The position numbers and the translations under genes were made by a program. Positions 27,614 through 37,048 of a stretch of DNA of 64,000 nt are shown piece after piece. Source of the stretch: CAVTLG01 sp963802635 (GTDB lineage Bacteria; Chloroflexota; Ktedonobacteria; Ktedonobacterales; Ktedonobacteraceae); assembly GCA_963802635.1 (NCBI GenBank), contig CAWDJJ010000001.1, forward strand, positions 2,046,001 to 2,110,000, given 5' to 3'. Position 1 is the first letter of the stretch, and each line of letters begins with the position of its first letter. The notes beneath the pieces are model-generated. The model had not been told where the DNA came from. It searched no databases and saw only the letters and a program-made list of their open reading frames with translations.

Positions 27614-30600
27614 ATGGAATGCTACACAAAGTCCCCTACCCGGCGCAGACCAGCCTTCATCGGCTCATTGAGGCGCAGGTTGAGCGCACACCTGATCTGC
27701 TCGCGCTTATCTTCGAGGATCAACGGCGGACGTATCGTGAACTGAACAATGAGTCTAACCTGCTCGCGTACCAGTTGCAAGCCGTCGGTGTGGGAGCGGA
27801 TACACTCGTCGGCGTCTGTATGGAGCGTTCATTGGAGATGGTTGTTGCGCTGCTAGCGATCCTCAAAGCCGGTGGGGCCTATGTTCCACTTGACCCGACA
27901 TATCCGCAGGAACGCCTTGCCTATATGCTTGAAGATGCTCAGGTATCTGTACTGCTCACACAAACGCGTATCCTGGACAAACTACCTGATAATGCCGTAA
28001 AAACTATTTTTTGCCTTGATCCCGGCTGGAACGCAGCCGCTTCAGTATATCCTGAAAATCCGCGTAGTGACGTACAGCCAGACAATCTCGTGTATATGAT
28101 CTACACCTCAGGTTCTACGGGCAAACCCAAGGGGGTCATGAACACGCACCGTGGTGTCTGTAATCGTCTGTACTGGATGCAGCAAACCTATCAGCTCGGC
28201 GTGGAGGATCGTGTTCTCCAGAAGACGCCATTTAGCTTCGACGTCTCGGCCTGGGAATTTTTCTGGCCTTTACTGGCGGGTGCCATGCTGGTCGTAGCGC
28301 GTCCGGGTGGACATCAAGATCCGGCCTACCTGGCCTCGATTATCGTGGAACAGCGCATTACGACGCTGCATTTTGTACCATCCATGCTGCAGGCTTTCTT
28401 ACAGGAGCCACAACTTGAGCACTGTACGAGTCTGCGGCGCGATTATTCAAATTTTAGGCCACACACACCCGCTACTTTGTGGCTAAAGAGGATGCTATGC
28501 AGCGGTGAAGCGCTCTCACCTGAACTGCAGCAGCGTTTCTTTGAACGTTTTCCTGCTCACGTGCAATTGCATAATCTCTATGGTCCGACCGAAGCCGCTA
28601 TCGACGTCACGTACTGGGAATGTCAACGTTATAGCGATCTGGGGAATGTGCCCATAGGTCGTCCTATCGCCAACACGCAGATCTATATTCTGAATGCAGC
28701 GCTTCAACCTGTGCCGGTCGGTGTGCCTGGTGAACTGCATATCGGTGGAGTCGGCCTGGCGCGTGGCTATCACAACCGACCTGAGTTGACCTCCGAAAAA
28801 TTTATCCGCGATCCTTTCAGCCAGGACGCAACGGCGCGACTCTTCAAAAGCGGGGATCTTGCGCGCTACCGGGCGGATGGTGTGATCGAGTTTCTGGGTC
28901 GTATCGATCATCAGGTCAAAATTCGTGGTTTCCGTATCGAGCTAGGCGAGATCGAAGCGGTGCTCAGTCAGCAGCCAGCCATCAAAGATGTCGTGGTGGT
29001 CGCCAACGAAGACGCCACTGGATACAAACGCCTGCTTGCTTATCTAGTTGCCAGACCACAGAGCGTGCAGCCTTCTATCGAAGAGTTACGCACGTACCTG
29101 AAGGATCAGCTACCTGACTACATGGTGCCTGCGCTCTTTATCTATCTGGACGCCTTGCCGCTTGCGCCAAATGGCAAAGTGGATCGTAACGTCTTGCCTG
29201 CACCAGATGCTGCGCGTCCAGAGCTAGCTGCTGCCTTCGTAGCCCCCAGCACACCTACTGAAGAGGGCCTGGCTCAAATCTGGTCCAGCGTACTCGGCAT
29301 CGACAGGATTGGCATCCATGACAACTACTTTGATCTGGGTGGCGCTTCGATCCAGGCTCTGGAAATCATCTCCAAAGCAGTGGCAACCGGTATGCCGTTA
29401 GCACTGGAGATGCTGTTCGAGCACCAGACGATAGCCGAACTGGCAGCCGCTATCGATGCGAAGCAAATAACAGCAAAAGCGACTGAGGGCGTATCTCAGG
29501 CTAAAGGCGTACCTCAAGCTCCAGTCAGGACCATTGCGCCTCAGCGAGCCAGCGAGCCAGCTAAAACCGAGCTAAGCAATACCATCATTGAGAGCCTCGG
29601 TACCTATCTGCCGCCAAAGATTGTCTCAAGTCAGCAGGTGCTCGACGCTTGTAGCCAGCCGATCCGTTTCCCGCTGGCAAAACTCACCGGTGTGAAAAAC
29701 AGGCGCATGGCCGGTGAGACAGAATTCTCGCTGGATATCGCCAAACAGGCAGTTGCGGAATGTCTCGCCAACTCCAAATACAATCCCGAGGACATCGACC
29801 TGCTGATCTGTGGCAACATCTCGCGCTGCAACGCGCCAGGTCTGCAATTCACCTTTGAGCCGAACACCTCCATCCAGCTCCAACAGCATTTTGGTTTCAG
29901 GCATGCTACCGTGCTTGACGTCTCTAATGCCTGTACGGGCCTATTCACGGCGGCATACATCGCCGATGCCTTTCTCAAGACCGGTCTGGTGCGTCGCGCG
30001 ATGGTCGTGAGTGGCGAATACATCAGTCACATCGCGCTAACTGCCCAGAAGGAGATTGAGAACTACATGGATTCACGGCTGGCCTGTCTGACAGTTGGTG
30101 ATGCCGGAGCAGCGCTCATTCTGGAGCAATCTCCCAGCCAGAAGCTGGGCTTCCATGAATTCGATATGTTTACGCTTGGTCGTTACAGCGAAGCCTGCAT
30201 TGGCAAAGCTACGGATAGAGAGCATGGTGGTGCTGTTATGTACACCGACACAGTGCTCGTCTCAGCCGTCAACCTGAAGCACGCGGTTGCACATGCTGGC
30301 TACATCATCGACCGCTCACAGTGGCCGCGTGATGCCTTTCAGCACATCATCGTGCACCAGACATCTAATACAACCATCAATGATGTCCCGCGCGAGATCA
30401 ACAACTATTTTGGGCAACAGGTCAGCAAACAAGAGAGCGTCATCAACAATATCGCGGAGCGCGGCAATACGGCGACCACGACACATATGATTGCGCTGAT
30501 GGACCATATTCGCTCCAACCGCATCCAGTCGGGAGATAACGCCGTCTTCGGTATCACCGGTTCTGGCGCGACCATCGGCACTGCTCTGTATACCTTTGAT

Positions 30601-31587
30601 GACCTGCCGGATCGCATCCGCCGTCGAGACGCTGGCACCTATACGCCCAAAAAAGTCCAGCCGCAGCAGCAGAAGTTTGTCGCACAGTTGCCTGCTCATA
30701 GGCGTGTGCAGGTTGCCAGCGTGGGAACACTGGCTACGGATACAGAGGTAGAGAAGAAGACGCTGGCACTGATCAAGGCAGCGACTGAAAGCTGTTTTGC
30801 AGCCTCTGCGTATGAGCGCAGTGCTATTGATCTACTCATCTACGCGGGCGTGTATCGCGACGATTTCTTATCCGAACCGGCTGTGGCTGCCCTGGTTGCT
30901 GGTATGCTCGACATCAATGCGGATATTGAGATGCAGCAGGACAAAAAGACGTTTGCCCTGGACGTGTTCAACGGCGGTCTTGGTCCGCTCAACGCTTGCT
31001 ACGCGGCTATTGCTATGATCCAAGCGCAAAAGGTCAACAATGCACTTATCGTCGCTTCGGAGGTTGAGAATAATCGCGATAAGCTGCCCGCTGATCTGGT
31101 AGGCGTTGAGGAAACAGGGTCAGCTCTCTTGCTGGACGAGAGTCCCAATGGCAAGACCGGTTTCGGCAATTTTGTCTTCCAGTACTTCACGCAGCGTATG
31201 GCGGCGTTGCGTAGCCATACGGTGATACGCAACGGCAGGACCTATTTGCATATTGATAAGGACCCGCAGCTAGAGACCTACTATCTGCAGGGTATCAAGC
31301 AAGCTGTCCACGAACTGCTGGACCTTGAACAGCTTGATATGTCACGGATCAGCGTTGTTCTGCCGCCGCAGATCTCATCGTCCTTTATCGCTGAACTGAG
31401 CAACATGCTGGAGGTTAGCCGTGACAAAGTAGTAGATGTGCACGCGCAGCACGACCTTTTCACTTCTTCGCTCGCCTATACGCTTCAGCACGTTCGCGAG
31501 CGCCAATTGGTAAAGTCGGGGGACATTGGACTGATTATTAATGTTGGCTCTGGCCTGCAGGTAGGCTGTGCCACCTATTACTTTTAA
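27520..31587 (+). CDS. NRPS adenylation (Ser)-PCP fused to two KAS III-like domains
   Basis: The first 40 residues are out of frame; true coding resumes at AQTSLHRLIEAQVERTPDLL. The A domain has YTSGSTGKPKG, FSFDVSAWEFFW, NLYGPTEAAIDV and NGKVDR. Its specificity residues read DVWHLSLIDK, the standard serine code. A 17-residue repeat insertion splits SLRR from MLCSGEAL. The PCP has LGGASIQ (Ser near 606). Two thiolase-fold KAS III (FabH-like) domains follow. The first (about 686-1030) keeps Cys (SNACTG), His (HQTSN) and Asn (ERGNT). The second (about 1040-1355) has GG in place of the Cys region (DVFNGGLG) and lacks the His and Asn motifs. No thioesterase or reductase ends the line, so the first KAS III may release or elongate the product. 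Confidence 0.92.
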   Translation: MPAGWYCSSSRSSVCLLCRYSARSSGGSNCLNGMLHKVPYPAQTSLHRLIEAQVERTPDLLALIFEDQRRTYRELNNESNLLAYQLQAVGVGADTLVGVCMERSLEMVVALLAILKAGGAYVPLDPTYPQERLAYMLEDAQVSVLLTQTRILDKLPDNAVKTIFCLDPGWNAAASVYPENPRSDVQPDNLVYMIYTSGSTGKPKGVMNTHRGVCNRLYWMQQTYQLGVEDRVLQKTPFSFDVSAWEFFWPLLAGAMLVVARPGGHQDPAYLASIIVEQRITTLHFVPSMLQAFLQEPQLEHCTSLRRDYSNFRPHTPATLWLKRMLCSGEALSPELQQRFFERFPAHVQLHNLYGPTEAAIDVTYWECQRYSDLGNVPIGRPIANTQIYILNAALQPVPVGVPGELHIGGVGLARGYHNRPELTSEKFIRDPFSQDATARLFKSGDLARYRADGVIEFLGRIDHQVKIRGFRIELGEIEAVLSQQPAIKDVVVVANEDATGYKRLLAYLVARPQSVQPSIEELRTYLKDQLPDYMVPALFIYLDALPLAPNGKVDRNVLPAPDAARPELAAAFVAPSTPTEEGLAQIWSSVLGIDRIGIHDNYFDLGGASIQALEIISKAVATGMPLALEMLFEHQTIAELAAAIDAKQITAKATEGVSQAKGVPQAPVRTIAPQRASEPAKTELSNTIIESLGTYLPPKIVSSQQVLDACSQPIRFPLAKLTGVKNRRMAGETEFSLDIAKQAVAECLANSKYNPEDIDLLICGNISRCNAPGLQFTFEPNTSIQLQQHFGFRHATVLDVSNACTGLFTAAYIADAFLKTGLVRRAMVVSGEYISHIALTAQKEIENYMDSRLACLTVGDAGAALILEQSPSQKLGFHEFDMFTLGRYSEACIGKATDREHGGAVMYTDTVLVSAVNLKHAVAHAGYIIDRSQWPRDAFQHIIVHQTSNTTINDVPREINNYFGQQVSKQESVINNIAERGNTATTTHMIALMDHIRSNRIQSGDNAVFGITGSGATIGTALYTFDDLPDRIRRRDAGTYTPKKVQPQQQKFVAQLPAHRRVQVASVGTLATDTEVEKKTLALIKAATESCFAASAYERSAIDLLIYAGVYRDDFLSEPAVAALVAGMLDINADIEMQQDKKTFALDVFNGGLGPLNACYAAIAMIQAQKVNNALIVASEVENNRDKLPADLVGVEETGSALLLDESPNGKTGFGNFVFQYFTQRMAALRSHTVIRNGRTYLHIDKDPQLETYYLQGIKQAVHELLDLEQLDMSRISVVLPPQISSSFIAELSNMLEVSRDKVVDVHAQHDLFTSSLAYTLQHVRERQLVKSGDIGLIINVGSGLQVGCATYYF
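28438..28491 (+). repeat. In-frame hairpin insertion in the adenylation domain
   Basis: About 51 bp separate SLRR from MLCSGEAL, normally adjacent in A domains, and add residues DYSNFRPHTPATLWLKR. The DNA can pair TTTTAGGCCAC with GTGGCTAAAG, so it resembles a palindromic mobile unit. It keeps the frame and spares the specificity residues. Confidence 0.7.
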
Positions 31588-31605
31588 GCTTCTTTTTCCC
31601 TGCAT

Positions 31606-31636
31606 AAGGCTGCTCAGGCAAGCATCCGAGCAGCTT
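31606..31636. terminator. Terminator hairpin behind the biosynthetic genes
   Basis: AAGGCTGCTCAGG pairs with CCGAGCAGCTT, followed by CGTTTTCC. It lies between convergent genes (31587 and 31657). Confidence 0.6.
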
Positions 31637-31656
31637 CGTTTTCCTTACCATCGGAC

Positions 31657-33165
31657 CTATAAGTCTGGCTCTGGTGCTTGATTGGCGCGTTTCTGTTGGC
31701 GTTTGTGCAAGGTAAAACGCAGTGTGCCTGCTTCGTTGCCAGTCAACCACCACAGGAAGCCACCCACGAATAAGAGCAGAAACGGCTCCATCGGTGCACG
31801 GAAACGCATGTTACTATAAAATATGACGTTTAATGTGGTAGTCAGTGCCAGGGTCAGGTAAATTACAAGCAGTTGCTTCTTGCGCTGTATCCAGGTGGTG
31901 AGCAGGCCGCAGAGGGCCAGGATGAAGACGGGGATTGACATGCCCGGAATGACAACGTTGACGATAATCTGAGACGAGAGCCGCTGAGGGAACTCCTCAA
32001 ACGGGAAAGCTCCGAACTCGCGCACGTCAGGTCGCCACATATTGATAAAATGCAGGCTGAGCATATAGGGCATTGCATAGAGGTGCGTGCGAATCCAGGT
32101 CAACGCCTGCTCCGTCTCAGCTTTTTCGTCGGCCATGCTAAAAGAGGGCAAGTCATGCAGCGTCGTGTGATCCGGTGTATCCCAGTAGCCGCGCCTGCTT
32201 AGAGCGCCACGCCAGGTCTTATCGTTATATGCGCCCGTGAGCACCTCGCCCATGCCTGTCGAGATAGGTATAAATGCGTGCACGACGCGATAATTTCGAT
32301 AGGTCCAGGGAGCAACGCTCGTGACTACGATTATGGTGATCATACAGCAACTAAGCGCTGCTGCTTGCCAGGGCAGTATTTTTGCGCGTATAACAATGCA
32401 GGCCCATACCACCAGCAGACCTAACAAACTCAGGCCATTGGGACGCGTGAGGGCTGCCAGCGCCAGAAAAATACCGCATAAATATACCCAGCGTTGCCGC
32501 AACATCACTTTAATCCAGTATACACAGGCCCTCGTGAACGTCATGCTATCTGCCGACTCTGGTGCTGGGAATACCGTACGCTGGATCTGGTAGAGTGCAT
32601 AGGTGAAGGCGATCAGACAAAACGTATAGAGCGATTCGCTGAACAACCAGCCATCATAGATGAAAAGACCAACGTAAATCGCCGCTAACATGCCTGTAAT
32701 TAAGGCAATACGCTTGCCGAACAGTTCGCGCGCCCAATAATAGATGAACAGACACGTGCCTGAACCCAGAAAACAGTAGAAGAGGCGTGGATAGAAATTG
32801 TGCAGTCCTGTGAAAAAATAAATGCCAGCGATAATAAATGGCCAGAGCGGTGCGCGACTGACCGTCGCATGATATCCATAAATGCAATAGCAGTGTTTCT
32901 GGATCAAGCTAGCGCCAAGATAATGATACAGAGCGCCATCGTAGAGCGGGATATAGTCTCGCGCAATCGTCACATTGTAGAGGACGCGTACAAGCAGTGC
33001 GAGACAGAAGATACCTATGACCGGGAAATAGTCTCTTTTCTGAGCTATGAGTCTCTTGACAGGCAAGCTGTGCATGGATTTGATGTATGTCTGATAGTGG
33101 ATGTGCTGATTAGCTGGATCGCCGGTTGCAAGCTGCGCCATAGACGGCTTTAGCTTTTCGTTCAT
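31657..33165 (-). CDS. GT-C membrane glycosyltransferase (ArnT/PMT-like, GT39/GT83)
   Basis: 502 residues with about ten hydrophobic segments. The first loop holds the acidic residue typical of polyprenol-phosphate sugar-dependent GT-C enzymes (YIPLYDGALYHYLGASLIQK), and the family feature SRAPLWPFIIAGIYFFTG follows. Later blocks are LSLLGLLVVWACIVI and NMRFRAPMEPFLLLFVGG. These enzymes move a sugar from a polyprenol phosphate donor to an acceptor on the outer face of the membrane; the acceptor is unknown. The donor could come from the polyprenol-P mannose synthase at 56901. It is transcribed towards the biosynthetic genes and separated from them by a terminator. Confidence 0.85.
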   Translation of the reverse strand: MNEKLKPSMAQLATGDPANQHIHYQTYIKSMHSLPVKRLIAQKRDYFPVIGIFCLALLVRVLYNVTIARDYIPLYDGALYHYLGASLIQKHCYCIYGYHATVSRAPLWPFIIAGIYFFTGLHNFYPRLFYCFLGSGTCLFIYYWARELFGKRIALITGMLAAIYVGLFIYDGWLFSESLYTFCLIAFTYALYQIQRTVFPAPESADSMTFTRACVYWIKVMLRQRWVYLCGIFLALAALTRPNGLSLLGLLVVWACIVIRAKILPWQAAALSCCMITIIVVTSVAPWTYRNYRVVHAFIPISTGMGEVLTGAYNDKTWRGALSRRGYWDTPDHTTLHDLPSFSMADEKAETEQALTWIRTHLYAMPYMLSLHFINMWRPDVREFGAFPFEEFPQRLSSQIIVNVVIPGMSIPVFILALCGLLTTWIQRKKQLLVIYLTLALTTTLNVIFYSNMRFRAPMEPFLLLFVGGFLWWLTGNEAGTLRFTLHKRQQKRANQAPEPDL

Positions 33166-33404
33166 GTATTATGTAGCTTTCTTTCTCGTTTGTGTTCAGG
33201 CCAGTCATTATTATCTGAGATCTATTAAAAATGTGAATTGTGCTCTTTTTTGCGGGTGGCGTGAAAATTATTGCCCACCATCATTATAACGTCTTGCAAT
33301 TTATATCTGCGCTATCAGAGTAAAAAAAGCCTGACGATGCAGGTCTCGAAAATATTTTTGCAAGGACTCCATTATGCCTGAATTAGAGCAGCGTTCCCTC
33401 ACAA

Positions 33405-33447
33405 AAACCACCTGGCCGTACACAATTTGTAGACGGTCAGGTGGTTT
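33405..33447. terminator. Terminator behind the ABC-2 operon
   Basis: AAACCACCTGGCCGT (33405-33419) pairs with ACGGTCAGGTGGTTT (33433-33447). The symmetric A/T ends allow termination in either direction. The rest of 33166-33502 is AT-rich, and I see no gene in it. Confidence 0.8.
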
Positions 33448-33502
33448 AGATGCTATTACTTAAAATGATATTGCAAGTGTGTATTGCAAGTGTATTTGCG
33501 TA

Positions 33503-34411
33503 CTATTCTTGAACGTCGCGCTTCCAGGTCAGGACGATAGCAACGACTGCAAAGATGGCCGCGTAGACCAGTGCGACGAGCAGCGTATGCGTTCCATCAA
33601 CGCTGACCAGTGGTGGGATGCCATCATTTTCAAGGTACGCTGGTGCGATGGCTGCAGGCATCTGATTCAAGTTTGGTCCCAGGAAGTAAGCGGTAATGTT
33701 GTTCCAGAACGCATTGCCAGTCAGCCGATAGCCGATGCGCATGAATGCAGTGCCGATGTTGTCCGCAGGGAAAAAGGCTAAGGATGCACTTAAACCAAAG
33801 ACGTACGAGCGTGCCAGGGCAGTCATGGCAACAGTTAACAGAATGGTTACACCCATACTGATCAATATTGTTAGCAAGTAGATGCCGATATTGTGCCAAA
33901 ATGTGCTATCAAGCGCATTAAGACCATTAAAATTATGTTCGAGCAGCAGCATCTGTATGCCCTGTAACACTACAGAGAAGAGCAGACAGAACGCGAGAAC
34001 GAGCAGAGCTATCACGGCGACTGCCAGCAACTTGGCGAACAGGAGTTGTAAACGCCCGATACCGCGTGCCAGAAGAATGCGAATGGTGCCTAGCTGATAC
34101 TCGCGCCCAAAGACACTGGCGGTCAGGATGATCAGGAAGAAGCCGATAAAGACGCGCAGCACAAACAGATTGAGCGGCACTGTATTGTAGAAGAAGTGTA
34201 ATGGTGTCTGCTTGAGACTATCCGCCTGCCTTGAGACGAAGGATGTGATGAGGTAGGGCAGGCACATAATGCCAAGCATCAGCACGAGCGTGAGCCAGAT
34301 GCTCCACATACGTGTCACTTTGAAGATTTCGCCGCGCACAATGCCAAAAAAGCTGGGTCGTATAGCTGGCAGCGTGTGTGGTGCAGTCGTGCCGGTAACA
34401 ATACTACTCAT
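33503..34411 (-). CDS. ABC-2 type transporter permease
   Basis: 302 residues with six predicted membrane spans. The layout is that of ABC-2 permeases: a short cytosolic N-terminus (RGEIFKVTRMWSIWLTLVL), a long first external loop and the amphipathic REYQLGTIRILLARGIGRLQ element before the third span. It forms the membrane part of an exporter with the ATPase encoded just upstream; the two genes overlap by 4 bp (34408-34411). The substrate is not evident. Exporters of this bacitracin-resistance-like class often handle antibiotics or lipids, and the nearby biosynthetic genes make self-resistance a possibility, but nothing in the sequence shows it. Confidence 0.88.
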   Translation of the reverse strand: MSSIVTGTTAPHTLPAIRPSFFGIVRGEIFKVTRMWSIWLTLVLMLGIMCLPYLITSFVSRQADSLKQTPLHFFYNTVPLNLFVLRVFIGFFLIILTASVFGREYQLGTIRILLARGIGRLQLLFAKLLAVAVIALLVLAFCLLFSVVLQGIQMLLLEHNFNGLNALDSTFWHNIGIYLLTILISMGVTILLTVAMTALARSYVFGLSASLAFFPADNIGTAFMRIGYRLTGNAFWNNITAYFLGPNLNQMPAAIAPAYLENDGIPPLVSVDGTHTLLVALVYAAIFAVVAIVLTWKRDVQE

Positions 34412-35382
34412 TTCACATCTCCTGCTTCAGAATTGGTCAGTTGTAGGAAGACTTGTTCGAGGTCTCGTGTCGTCTGAGTCAGACTATCAGGCGGGAAGCC
34501 AGCATTGACCAGGAAGAGATTGAGGTCGCGACCAAGATCTTGCGGAGCAGGCGTGATGATCGTGCCAGTCTCGTCCAGGCGCGCGCTCTGGCCCCAGGGC
34601 TGGCGCTGGATCAGTGCGAGTGCTTCCTGAGGCTGCTCAACCTTTACATCATATTCACCATGGCTGTGCGTGAGATCCTCAATGGTGGTTTCTGTGACAA
34701 GCTTGCCATGGTTGATGATGGCAACGCGTGAGCAGATCTGCTGGACTTCTGAGAGCAGGTGACTGGAGATGAGCACGGTCTTGCCCTCTCTTGAAAGACG
34801 ATGCATGAGATCGCGCATCTCGACGATACCAGCCGGGTCCAGGCCGTTCGCAGGCTCATCGAGGACGAGCAGATTGGGATCTTGCAAAAGGGCTATCGCC
34901 AGGCCGAGACGCTGTTTCATACCAAGCGAATAGGTGCGTACGCGATCTTTTTCGCGACCGGTGAGTCCCACGAGATCCAGAACGGCTGCATAGCGTTGTT
35001 TTGGCACACCTCCCAATGTGGCGGCAACCGCTTTGAGATTATCAAGGCCAGACATATAGAGGTAGAGGGCGGGCGTCTCAATGAGTGCTCCCACGCGTGG
35101 CAGGACGTCCGCATGGTGCGTTGCTATATCCTGACCCATGACCTCGACCTTGCCCGACGTAGGAGTAATCAGGCCAAAGATCATGCGAATCGTGGTCGTT
35201 TTGCCTGCTCCATTGGGACCCAGGAAGCCGAAGATATCGCCCTGGTGAATGTTGAGACTCAGATTATTGACCGCCAGACGTTGTCTATATTGTTTGGTAA
35301 GACCTTGCAGACTTAGAACAACTGTGTCAGAGCGAGCCTGTGTTGGGCTCGCCACTGGCGCAGCTATGGTGTTATCAACCAT
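34408..35382 (-). CDS. ABC transporter ATP-binding protein (drug/bacitracin exporter class)
   Basis: 324 residues. Walker A is GPNGAGKTT, the signature is YSLGMKQRL, Walker B is LLVLDEPANGLDP and the switch His lies in VLISSHLLSEVQQI. The C-terminal 90 residues (YDVKVEQPQEALALIQRQ, then LTQTTRDLEQVFLQLT) are the extension usual in ABC-2 exporter ATPases. It energises the permease encoded immediately downstream with a 4-bp overlap. The first 20 residues are probably disordered. Confidence 0.92.
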   Translation of the reverse strand: MVDNTIAAPVASPTQARSDTVVLSLQGLTKQYRQRLAVNNLSLNIHQGDIFGFLGPNGAGKTTTIRMIFGLITPTSGKVEVMGQDIATHHADVLPRVGALIETPALYLYMSGLDNLKAVAATLGGVPKQRYAAVLDLVGLTGREKDRVRTYSLGMKQRLGLAIALLQDPNLLVLDEPANGLDPAGIVEMRDLMHRLSREGKTVLISSHLLSEVQQICSRVAIINHGKLVTETTIEDLTHSHGEYDVKVEQPQEALALIQRQPWGQSARLDETGTIITPAPQDLGRDLNLFLVNAGFPPDSLTQTTRDLEQVFLQLTNSEAGDVK

Positions 35383-35688
35383 GAAATTGCATTCCTTTCA
35401 AGCATTATTATTGCTATTGCCTTGCTGCTACTGATACATAATTTTGATGATGGAATAAAAGGGAAGTTTCGTGCCATATATACACAGATCTAAAAAGATC
35501 ACCCATGTATAATACGCTATTTCTATATACGCTGTTATCATGAATATGTCGCAATATTGTCGCAAATTCGGACTTTCAACTGAGTAGAAGCGGTTCTGCT
35601 GGGGCTGCTCAAACATAGAGGTTTCTTGTAGAAAGTGTCACATCTGCTCTTGCATAATCGTACCAATAGGGGCCAGTAGGGGCCAGCA

Positions 35689-35731
35689 CCAGATCAGGCA
35701 GCCATTAGTTGCTACTGGCTGCCTGATCTGG
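35689..35731. terminator. Terminator hairpin overlapping the 3' end of the NB-ARC gene
   Basis: CCAGATCAGGCAGCCA (35689-35704) is the perfect complement of 35716-35731 across an 11-base loop that contains the stop codon, so one arm encodes the last residues of the regulator. The direct repeat TAGGGGCCAG occurs twice in tandem just outside (35667-35686). Confidence 0.75.
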
Positions 35732-37048
35732 GTCCTGCTCACGTGCATAGTCGGCAATGGTCTGGTGCAATGTGTAGCAACCTAGTTCACTTCTCTCCAG
35801 CAGACCAGCATCCCGCAAGGCATCTAATTGCTCAACCGATATTCCGCTTACGGTCAGGGCTGCCTCTTCGGAAAAACTATTGGGCTTAGCTGGGAAGAGC
35901 GCCAGCGCCGAGAGGACTGATTGCTCCTTCTGACTGAGCTGCTCAACACTCAAGGCAATCGTCGCGTGTAGTGAGAGGGAGGGTTGCCAGGCTAATCCCT
36001 GGGGACGCTCGGACAATGGCGTGGGTAGGCTCACATGCAAGCGATGTTTGCTCTCTAATAAGCGAGAGAGCGCTGTCTTGATGCGACGTGGTTGCCCGGT
36101 GTACGCCTGCATAGCCAGATGCCTGCCCAGCAGATTTAACGCTAGAGGCAACCCTCCTACCATACGGATCAGTGTCCGGGTGGCCTCTGCCTCTTGCTCA
36201 ACTACCTGAGGCACAAAATGGGTTAACAATGCCAGGCTATCGGCTTCGTCCAATTCTGGCACGACGACGATTGTCTCCGGCGCGCAGGCAGAAGCCACTT
36301 GTGGCAAGCGTGTGGTCAACAGGTAAGCGCACTGTGGTCCTCCCACGCGCAATGCCAAAGCTGCCTCTACGTTCCACACATTGTCGATCACCACTAGCAT
36401 CTGCCGTTGCCCAATGACTGTACGCAATGTCTTGCCCCAGGATAATAAGGAATCGTTGCCGTCGGCCTTCTTAAATCCTAGTAGCGAACCCCAACGTGTC
36501 AGGTGCCCCGATACATCGGCCTGTGGCCCCAGCTCGGCCCATAAGATACCATCGGGAAAATGGGCTTGCACCTGCGCATCATTGGTGAGCGCCACCGCTG
36601 TGGCTGTTTTGCCCACGCCCGGTAAGCCCTGCAATACGGTGACGGTCTGGCTCTTTTCGGCTAACAAGCTCTGCTTTATCTGGTTCAATAGGTCATCACG
36701 TCCCAACAAACTGTAGCCCTGTCCCAGCATTTCTGGAATCATAGGATCTTGCAAGGCTAATGTCGCTGGCGATGGGAGGCACGCTGGAGCCTGTTCGCCT
36801 CTCTTTGCCTGAGTTGCACTCTGTGTTACGAACAGACCCGGCTTATTGCTATCTAAGCCGAGTAGACGACAAAGGTGTTCACGATAGATACTGTAGGGTG
36901 AGCTTTGACCCGCTTCCCAGCGAGCCACCGTTCTGGTCGAAACTCCTACCTGCTCTGCCAGACGTGCTTGCGACCAGCCACGTGTGATACGAGCGACTGT
37001 CAATGGGTGTATTTGCATGAGATTGTGTACCTGCGCGATAGCGCTCAC
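35705..37048 (-). CDS. XRE-NB-ARC (STAND-type) transcriptional regulator
   Basis: Residues 1-75 form a Cro/CI helix-turn-helix (ARITRGWSQARLAEQVGVST, then RTVARWEAGQSSP). Residues about 110-400 form an NB-ARC ATPase: P-loop GLPGVGKTA, Walker B MLVVIDNVW, LLTTRLPQVA, and GLPLALNLLG. The last part is winged-helix-like (LDALRDAGLLERSELGCYTL, then HQTIADYARE). STAND proteins switch between ADP and ATP states when a C-terminal sensor binds a ligand. Here the protein ends right after the winged helix, with no TPR or WD40 sensor, which is short for the class. The stop lies in the loop of a perfect hairpin, so the sensor may have been lost or be a separate protein. Confidence 0.88.
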   Translation of the reverse strand: MSAIAQVHNLMQIHPLTVARITRGWSQARLAEQVGVSTRTVARWEAGQSSPYSIYREHLCRLLGLDSNKPGLFVTQSATQAKRGEQAPACLPSPATLALQDPMIPEMLGQGYSLLGRDDLLNQIKQSLLAEKSQTVTVLQGLPGVGKTATAVALTNDAQVQAHFPDGILWAELGPQADVSGHLTRWGSLLGFKKADGNDSLLSWGKTLRTVIGQRQMLVVIDNVWNVEAALALRVGGPQCAYLLTTRLPQVASACAPETIVVVPELDEADSLALLTHFVPQVVEQEAEATRTLIRMVGGLPLALNLLGRHLAMQAYTGQPRRIKTALSRLLESKHRLHVSLPTPLSERPQGLAWQPSLSLHATIALSVEQLSQKEQSVLSALALFPAKPNSFSEEAALTVSGISVEQLDALRDAGLLERSELGCYTLHQTIADYAREQDPDQAASSN

